Origin: Sphingobium arseniciresistens
Lineage (GTDB): Bacteria > Pseudomonadota > Alphaproteobacteria > Sphingomonadales > Sphingomonadaceae
Direction of reading: 5' to 3'
Assembly: GCA_029167225.1 (NCBI GenBank)
Contig: JARFNK010000010.1
Coordinates: forward strand, 124,001 to 188,000
DNA length: 64,000 nucleotides
Position numbers and translations under genes: made by a program. Below are positions 59,278 through 64,000 of the stretch, piece by piece; position 1 is the first letter of the stretch; every line of letters starts with the position of its first letter. The notes below the pieces were generated by a model, which was not told the origin of the DNA, ran no database searches, and saw only the letters and a program-made list of their open reading frames with translations.

Positions 59278-60728
59278 AAATGCAGCCCGCTGGCCACACC
59301 CAATTCTACACCACATTGACGGACGCGACCACTGCAAGCCCAAGGCGGTAATTCCCCAAGGTCGATTAGCTCGGCCCGGACAAGGCCATCCAGAGCCTCG
59401 GGAAACATGCGGACCACAGCCCACCATACGACATGCCCCGGATCGATCTGGGTCTGCGCATCGCGGGCATTGCCGAGGATTTTCTGAAGGGAAGGACGGC
59501 CCAGCAAGTCGGCGAACGGCGTGTTCTCTACAAACGCCTGCAACAGGTTGGCGTACGGCAGAAAGTCCGCCCCGCTAAACTTGCTGTTCAGCATCGCCAG
59601 GAGGGCGCCATCGCCAGAATGGCGTGTGATATAAAGCGTGTCCGTCCCCTGTTCGGCACTGTGCGCCACTGAGCAGAAGATCGCGAACAGAGAGGCAAGA
59701 TGGGCTTGCGCCCGATCGGAATGGCTTGCCCAATAGTCGTCCTTCCATTTCGACAGGTCCGGAACCTGGCCGCAGATAGACGTCCATGCCGGGGCGAAGC
59801 GTTCGCTGTAGAATGGGGAGTTCGGCCTCTCTCGCTGTGCGTGCTGAAGCGCCTTCCACCAATGGTTGCGAACCTCTCGGCAGTAGGCAGTCAGCCGGTC
59901 GCTGCGTCGATCTTCCAGGAACACCGAACGTCCCGAAGCGGTATTGAGATCGTCGAGCCTGACAAGTCGGGGCTCGAGATACCCTCCCTGACCATCTTCG
60001 AGATAGCAGCTCAGGATAAGGGTGCCGCTATCGATGGAGGCTGACTGGGCGGCGTCATCGAACAGGAATGCGTTGCCCCTCTGCATCGTGATAACGTCGT
60101 GGAAGCCTTGAGGCAGCGGGCTTTCCAGTTCCCGGAAGATCCAGATCAGCCGCACTCCTTCGCGTTCGTAGTGCAGATGGCGGGCAGCGATCTCGGGGGC
60201 GAATGGTTTCGAGAGCTGGACTTCCAGGGCGAACCGGCCAAGCTCGCCCATGTCGAGAAAGACGTCCGGCCATCGGCCGCGCTGATGAATCGCCGGTCGC
60301 AGATAGGTGTCGACCGCCGACGCGGCACATCGCGGATCGGCTTTGGCCAAGGCCTCTATCGTCTGACACAGATGACGGTGGAGCGCGGATTCCTGGTGAC
60401 CATGATATTGTGCGGCGCGCGCCGCGTCGGGCGTCATTGTGCCGCCCTCGTGCCAGGGGCAGCCCTTGGGAGCCTCTGGAAAATGATAATAGAGGGGCAT
60501 GTGATCGCCATCGGCAACCGCCTGTGCGCGAATGAAGACGCCGCCGCCGCAAATCCGGCATCGCGCGAGAGGGCGCGCGGGTTCGTCACGGCGCCGCAGG
60601 TTGATCTCGGTCCGCAGATGTTCCCACCGCTCGCGCGGCATAGCCATCAAGGCCTCGATCGATACCGCGCCGCGGGGCAGATCGAAATCGGCTATCCGGA
60701 TGGTGCGCTGCCGCTCAGACGACCGCAT
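59190..60728 (-). CDS. CoiA/DUF6035-like protein with 3' end replaced by the IS
   Basis: Residues 1-466 are native; the remaining 46 are read from the IS before a stop at 59190. The N-terminus has a zinc finger (CRICGG, then GCPWHEGG) and a nuclease-like motif at about residues 155-175 (WPDVFLDMGELGRFALEVQL), the D-x(n)-E-x-Q of CoiA-like PD-(D/E)xK nucleases. CoiA proteins act in DNA uptake; plasmid-borne DUF6035 members are of unknown role. Removing the IS and one ACTGCAAG restores a reading frame of nine more codons (SAGEGVEPM, stop at 57868-57870), giving 475 residues. ATG 60728 is favoured over GTG 60737 by the AAGGA spacing. Function may survive, as only the tail changed. Confidence 0.78.
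   Translation of the reverse strand: MRSSERQRTIRIADFDLPRGAVSIEALMAMPRERWEHLRTEINLRRRDEPARPLARCRICGGGVFIRAQAVADGDHMPLYYHFPEAPKGCPWHEGGTMTPDAARAAQYHGHQESALHRHLCQTIEALAKADPRCAASAVDTYLRPAIHQRGRWPDVFLDMGELGRFALEVQLSKPFAPEIAARHLHYEREGVRLIWIFRELESPLPQGFHDVITMQRGNAFLFDDAAQSASIDSGTLILSCYLEDGQGGYLEPRLVRLDDLNTASGRSVFLEDRRSDRLTAYCREVRNHWWKALQHAQRERPNSPFYSERFAPAWTSICGQVPDLSKWKDDYWASHSDRAQAHLASLFAIFCSVAHSAEQGTDTLYITRHSGDGALLAMLNSKFSGADFLPYANLLQAFVENTPFADLLGRPSLQKILGNARDAQTQIDPGHVVWWAVVRMFPEALDGLVRAELIDLGELPPWACSGRVRQCGVELGVASGLHFQAALGVICSGCASSIIGVARAAMPSICM
59331..59338. repeat. Right 8-bp target-site duplication (ACTGCAAG)
   Basis: Second copy of the duplication that flanks the IS256-family element; it also marks the last native codons of the CoiA-like gene (Cys-Ser). 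Confidence 0.8.
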
Positions 60729-60768
60729 GGTGCCCACGTCCTTGCAGCTTCATGGGCATGTCCATGCC

Positions 60769-61110
60769 TCAGCGGCGATCGTAACGGTTGATCCGTGCCA
60801 GCGACAACAATCCGAGGGGATCGACGAGCAGGATTTTCTGGACGCCCGCCTCGGCCGCGCGCAACTTGGCCTTGTGCATGAGTTCAAGCGCCGGGAATTC
60901 GAAGCCACTGAGCTTGCGCGGAGCGGCGATCTCGGGTGTCACCGGCCCCGTGAGGTCCATCTCCAGTTCGGCGACGATGGATTGGACCGCGCCCCCGGGA
61001 CGGTCGACATAGACCGCGAAATAAGGCTCGCCATCGGCGATGGCTTGCTCATTGAGAACGATTTCGGCCAACAAACCCCCCATGTCACGATGAGAACTTT
61101 TATAGAACAT
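60769..61110 (-). CDS. Hypothetical protein, 113 aa
   Basis: Reads GGLLAEIVLNEQAIADGEPY, FAVYVDRPGGAVQSIVAELE and ELMHKAKLRAAEAGVQKILL. A soluble alpha/beta-looking protein with no membrane segment or signal peptide. A later in-frame Met (MGGLLAE) is an alternative start. It is 41 bp upstream of the CoiA-like gene and may share its transcript. No family recognised. Confidence 0.62.
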   Translation of the reverse strand: MFYKSSHRDMGGLLAEIVLNEQAIADGEPYFAVYVDRPGGAVQSIVAELEMDLTGPVTPEIAAPRKLSGFEFPALELMHKAKLRAAEAGVQKILLVDPLGLLSLARINRYDRR

Positions 61111-61154
61111 CGTGCCGCCCGCGCAACCCGGACAGTGCCGTACCGACTCGCCGA

Positions 61155-61904
61155 TCAGGCGCGCGGGTCACACGGTTCCACTGCGTCCACATAGAAAGCG
61201 CCGCCTTTCCAGTCGCGGACGACGCCAGATTCTTCGGCTTCCTCATATTTTGCTTTGGAGAAGCAACGAACCACGCCGTCCACTTCGATCTTGACGGCCA
61301 GATCACGCCCTTCCGGTTCATCGTCGCACAGGCCGACGACCCGGCGTTCGAGCATGATGGTGCCATCGTCCAGGCGGCCGCCCCGAACCTGGTGGGCCGC
61401 GATGGGTGGCGTTTCCTCGCGGCCATAGGTGGCGCGCTCAGGATAAAAGCTGATCACGACCTCTGCCGACGGCAGCTCCGGCGGAACGTCGAAGGTTCGC
61501 GTGAGCACGCGCCGGGCGGTCACCTTCGCAAACTCGCGCATGTCGCCGAAGCGCACGAAGCCGTGCCGCTGCCAGAACGTCCAGGAACTGCGCGGCGAAC
61601 ATTCGATCGAGAGGACATTGATGCCATCGATCCTGGCGCGTTCGAGCGACGCGGCGAACAGCGCGTCGCCGAGGCCCTTGCGCCGCCAGTCCTTGCGGAC
61701 ACTGACAATGTCCGCAGCATAAATTCCGACCTGGAACGCGACGGCTTCCCCACCCTTGCGAACCACCCAGAGGTCTTCCAGTTCGAGCGAGCGCTCGATG
61801 ATTGCACGATTGCACCAGAAACCATCGCCATCCTCGGCATGTTCCCGCTCGAGCCAACCCAGGACCGTCGTCAAATCCGACGCGGTCGCCTTTTCGATTT
61901 CCAA
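61155..61904 (-). CDS. GNAT family N-acetyltransferase
   Basis: A 249-residue protein. Residues 1-145 form a GNAT domain (LTTVLGWLEREHAEDGDGF, DIVSVRKDWRRKGLGDALFA with the R-x-x-G-x-G acetyl-CoA loop, SSWTFWQRHGFVRFGDMREF). The C-terminal 100 residues (IAAHQVRGGRLDDGTIMLER, VDGVVRCFSKAKYEEAEESG) are an unknown extra domain. Such proteins acetylate amines on proteins, tRNAs or small molecules; a toxin role is possible for mobile-element copies but nothing here shows an antitoxin. Confidence 0.85.
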   Translation of the reverse strand: MEIEKATASDLTTVLGWLEREHAEDGDGFWCNRAIIERSLELEDLWVVRKGGEAVAFQVGIYAADIVSVRKDWRRKGLGDALFAASLERARIDGINVLSIECSPRSSWTFWQRHGFVRFGDMREFAKVTARRVLTRTFDVPPELPSAEVVISFYPERATYGREETPPIAAHQVRGGRLDDGTIMLERRVVGLCDDEPEGRDLAVKIEVDGVVRCFSKAKYEEAEESGVVRDWKGGAFYVDAVEPCDPRA

Positions 61905-61955
61905 TTCTGTCTTCCTTCGCCTGGCGGTCCGGCAACCCGCTGACCTGTCGGGGGG

Positions 61956-62917
61956 TCAAGGTTTCTTTTTGGGCTTCGGTTTGGCCTTGGGCCTGCTGGA
62001 TTTCGCCTTCGCCGGGCTCTTGGCAGGTGCGGGCGTCGCCGCAGCAGCCCCGATATTCTCGCCGACCGTGCCGCCGGAGCGCGTCGTGGGCACTGCATCA
62101 AGTTCCTGAAGAGCGAGACGGCGCTCGAGGCGCACGCACATCCTGGTCATTTCGATCAGGATCGTGGCGTCCTTGGCAGTGACGGTGGGCGCGTTCGTGG
62201 CGCCGTGACCTGCCAGCGGCTCGACGTTCCGGCGGTTATAGGTCGCAAGGATGTAGTCCAGAAGGGGTTCGGGCAGCTCCGAGCGTTTGCGGTAGCCGTC
62301 GAACAGGCTGGCCAGGGTCTTGTTCTCGACGTTCGGATTGTTGAAGACCAGCTTCGCGAGCGTTTCGAAGATATTGGCGCTGGCGTGCAGGACGCCGGCA
62401 TAGTCCTTGGCCTCGAACGCTTGGTCCATCCGCTGCGACAGAATACGGATGTTGGGATGATCGGGATCGACATTCTCTTCCTCCAGTTCTGTCTCGGAGA
62501 GAATCGTAACCTCGATATCCTCGTCGAAGCCTTCGATCTTGAATCGGACCGAACTGTTGTCCTCGGCGAGGACCTTGTTGACCGACCACATGTCGAGCAT
62601 CCCCTGCTGGACCATGTCCGCGAGGATTTCGACAAGCTGCACGGTGTCCGGCCGTCGCATGATGAGTTCGGTCTCGGCGATATGCCAACCGAACTCCTCG
62701 CTCATGTACATCCCCATGTCGTCGGGCTCGAGGCGGTAGATCGGAAGATCGAGAACCGTCCGCCCGACGTTGATGAAGTGTGATTGCGGTTGATGAGGCT
62801 GACATTGTTGTCGTTGCTGGCGCAGCGCTTGCGCACCAACCGGGTCAGCTTGAGCCTCGCTTCGTTGGAAATGACCTCCGATTCGAGATTCTTCTTGTCT
62901 ACTTTCGAAAGACCCAT
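61956..62917 (-). pseudogene. Frameshifted gene with Abi_C/HEPN-like C-terminus
   Basis: Two frames join into one protein. The N-terminal 45 residues (MGLSKVDKKNLESEVISNEA, RKRCASNDNNVSLINRN) are in one frame; the rest, from INVGRTVLDLPIYRLEPDD through GFDEDIEVTILSETELEEEN to the end, is in another. The switch lies near 62783, where one lost base in a CACACTTCATC context would explain it. The C-terminal part (ASANIFETLAKLVFNNPNVE, EPLLDYILATYNRRNVEPLA, GHGATNAPTV) resembles the abortive-infection C-terminal domain of the HEPN superfamily, followed by a Lys/Pro/Ala tail. A sequencing error is the alternative. It lies 32 bp after the ABC-type ATPase gene, suggesting a two-gene unit. Confidence 0.68.
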
Positions 62918-62949
62918 GAAATACACCGCAGCACCCCTTCAGGCTGTTC

Positions 62950-64000
62950 CTACCGTTTGAGACGCACCCGCATACGGCGCGCGCGTTCACGGAACGCTTC
63001 CTCGCCGCCTTCGAGAATATCGCAGACCGCTTTCCGGATCGGTTCGTCCTCGAGTCCGCCAGCGGTATAGGTGATCGGCGGCAGGCCTCCGCTCTGGTGA
63101 GCACCACAATCAGCGATGATGATCTGGTCCGCATCCGTGTTGATGACGAGGTTGGCGTTGTGGGTCACCATGATGACCTGTCGCTTGGCCTTGGCCGCTA
63201 TGAACAGGGACACCAGTTCGTCGAACACGGATTTCGGGTCGAGATTCTCTTCGGGCTGATCGATGATGAGGGGCCGATCGTCACCATCGTCGAGGGCGAG
63301 ATAGAGCAGCAGCAGAACGATCCCGCGAGTGCCCGGCGACAGCTTCCGAATATCGACGCCGTCATAGGCAATCTCGTAGCGCACAGCGATGTGGTCTGTG
63401 CCGAACAGCCATTGCGCGAACTGCTTCGACCAGGCGCGGAAGTCGGCCTGCTGCGTCGGTGCGTAGGGCGCATGGACAAGGATGTCGCGCGTATAGGTGG
63501 CGATGAAGCCGGACATGGCCGCCTGCACATCGGCGGCGCTGCCCTGCTGCCACGCGGGTTTCAGGACTGTCTCGGCCACTTTGATCAAGGAACCACGTCC
63601 ATAGAAGGGACCGGCCTTGCGGCAATCGATCAAATGATCCTCCGCGACATTGCCCCAACCGGCGGCATCGACGATGCGGGTGACCGAGAAGCTGAGTTTC
63701 CGCAGCGTGCCGGAAGCGGCCGCTAGTTTGGCCATGAGCGGCGCGTACAGGCCCGCGAGCGCGGTCTGCTCGCTGATCACGGCCTGGAAGACACGGCCAT
63801 ATGCGGCATCGCGTTCGCCTTGCAGCACCTTGCGGCGATCCGCCGCGCCCTGCGCGTCGGTCAGACGGGCTTCGACCCCCTGAAGCTCGCTATTCTCCTG
63901 GCCAATGCGGGCCGAGAGCGCCGTGTATTGGTTGCGGACGACCTGATCCGCGCTGATCAACTGCTCAAGGCGCGCCATCTCGGCCTTGACCAGCGCAAGC
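62950..64000 (-). CDS. ABC/SMC-type AAA ATPase (5' end outside window)
   Basis: At least 349 residues, open to the right edge, so the Walker A end is not visible. The C-terminal ATPase half shows the signature motif (KLSPGTRGIVLLLLYLALDD), Walker B with the catalytic Glu (RPLIIDQPEENLDPKSVFDE), and the H-loop (RQVIMVTHNANLVINTDADQ). The segment before it is a coiled coil (LEQLISADQVVRNQYTALSA, SELQGVEARLTDAQGAADRR). This layout is shared by RecN/SMC-like and defence ATPases (TrlF-, RloC- and OLD-like groups). Its Abi_C-like neighbour favours a defence role. Family beyond ABC-type ATPase is not settled. Confidence 0.8.
   Translation of the reverse strand, partial: LALVKAEMARLEQLISADQVVRNQYTALSARIGQENSELQGVEARLTDAQGAADRRKVLQGERDAAYGRVFQAVISEQTALAGLYAPLMAKLAAASGTLRKLSFSVTRIVDAAGWGNVAEDHLIDCRKAGPFYGRGSLIKVAETVLKPAWQQGSAADVQAAMSGFIATYTRDILVHAPYAPTQQADFRAWSKQFAQWLFGTDHIAVRYEIAYDGVDIRKLSPGTRGIVLLLLYLALDDGDDRPLIIDQPEENLDPKSVFDELVSLFIAAKAKRQVIMVTHNANLVINTDADQIIIADCGAHQSGGLPPITYTAGGLEDEPIRKAVCDILEGGEEAFRERARRMRVRLKR

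Larger units (their letters stand above)
57906..59330 (+). mobile_element. IS256-family insertion sequence, 1,425 bp
   Basis: Complete element. The left end starts GTTAGCGTCCGC and continues to GTGGTGTA; the inverted right end starts GGTCGCGTCCGT and reaches GTGGTGTA, giving 17 of 24 matches with exact blocks GCGTCCG and GTGGTGTA. ACTGCAAG is duplicated on both sides. One transposase gene fills the element. A 36-bp perfect palindrome lies inside the left end. It has landed in the last codons of the CoiA/DUF6035-like gene. Confidence 0.85.

Noticed and set aside
1..64000. CRISPR arrays, tRNA or rRNA genes, and a replication origin
   Set aside because: Looked for regular direct repeats with spacers, tRNA-like cloverleaf ends and iteron clusters; none was recognised by eye.

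Overview
The window looks like accessory DNA of an alphaproteobacterium of the Sphingomonadaceae type (Sphingobium, Sphingomonas or Novosphingobium-like). The evidence is high GC with strong G/C third positions, a MucR-type regulator, a SapC-type surface protein, a bacterial alternative oxidase and a mobile-element gene block of the kind carried on sphingomonad plasmids and integrative elements. No tRNA, rRNA or CRISPR array was seen. Whether this is a plasmid or a chromosomal island cannot be decided from the window.

Region 1 (1-13.9 kb, almost all minus strand) is a mobile-element backbone. It holds a DUF2958 protein, several small unknown proteins, a DUF932 plasmid/phage protein, a MucR regulator with a secreted SNase-type nuclease (plus strand), a 1,430-residue methylase plus strawberry-notch helicase, a large ParB-like protein and a Toprim/primase-like protein. 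Leaders here share an exact 10-mer (CTTCCCTCCA, four copies, one orientation), and several intergenic gaps hold GC-rich hairpins. A LysR-HTH/MarR fusion regulator closes the block.

Region 2 (14.9-42.2 kb) is the most striking part: a two-partner secretion locus of about 27 kb. A minus-strand unit encodes TonB, a free periplasmic STN protein, an ECF sigma factor and a FecR-type anti-sigma factor. Divergent from it run an AraC regulator and then a long plus-strand series: TpsB transporter, an ExbB fused to a periplasmic DUF2341/LamG-like domain, ExbD, a small membrane protein, a second TonB-like protein, a porin, a small unknown, a 4,140-residue filamentous-haemagglutinin TpsA with no visible cysteine, SapC, an OmpH/Skp chaperone and three translationally coupled small envelope proteins. 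The arrangement suggests a TpsA surface structure whose export, assembly or sensing is tied to a dedicated proton-motive-force complex.

Region 3 (42.3-50.6 kb) is a mosaic: HU, a barstar-like inhibitor, unknowns, a CYTH protein, a flavodoxin-fold oxidoreductase, an EEP-family phosphatase/nuclease, an AlbA_2 protein next to a HEPN-like protein, an orphan MreB and an Rnk/GreA-C protein.

Region 4 (50.8-57.5 kb) is a nitric-oxide defence cluster. A minus-strand operon (group III truncated globin, alternative oxidase, DUF1971 protein, flavohaemoglobin Hmp, membrane protein) lies divergent to nsrR, a tiny zinc-ribbon protein, a cupin and quinol nitric oxide reductase. An NsrR-like operator overlaps the predicted -10 box of the minus-strand operon.

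Region 5 (57.6-64 kb) holds an IS3-family remnant, a complete IS256-family element (1,425 bp, 8-bp target duplication) that replaced the last codons of a CoiA/DUF6035-like gene, a small unknown, a GNAT acetyltransferase, and an ABC-type ATPase running off the right edge beside a frameshifted gene with an Abi_C/HEPN-like C-terminus, a plausible broken defence pair.
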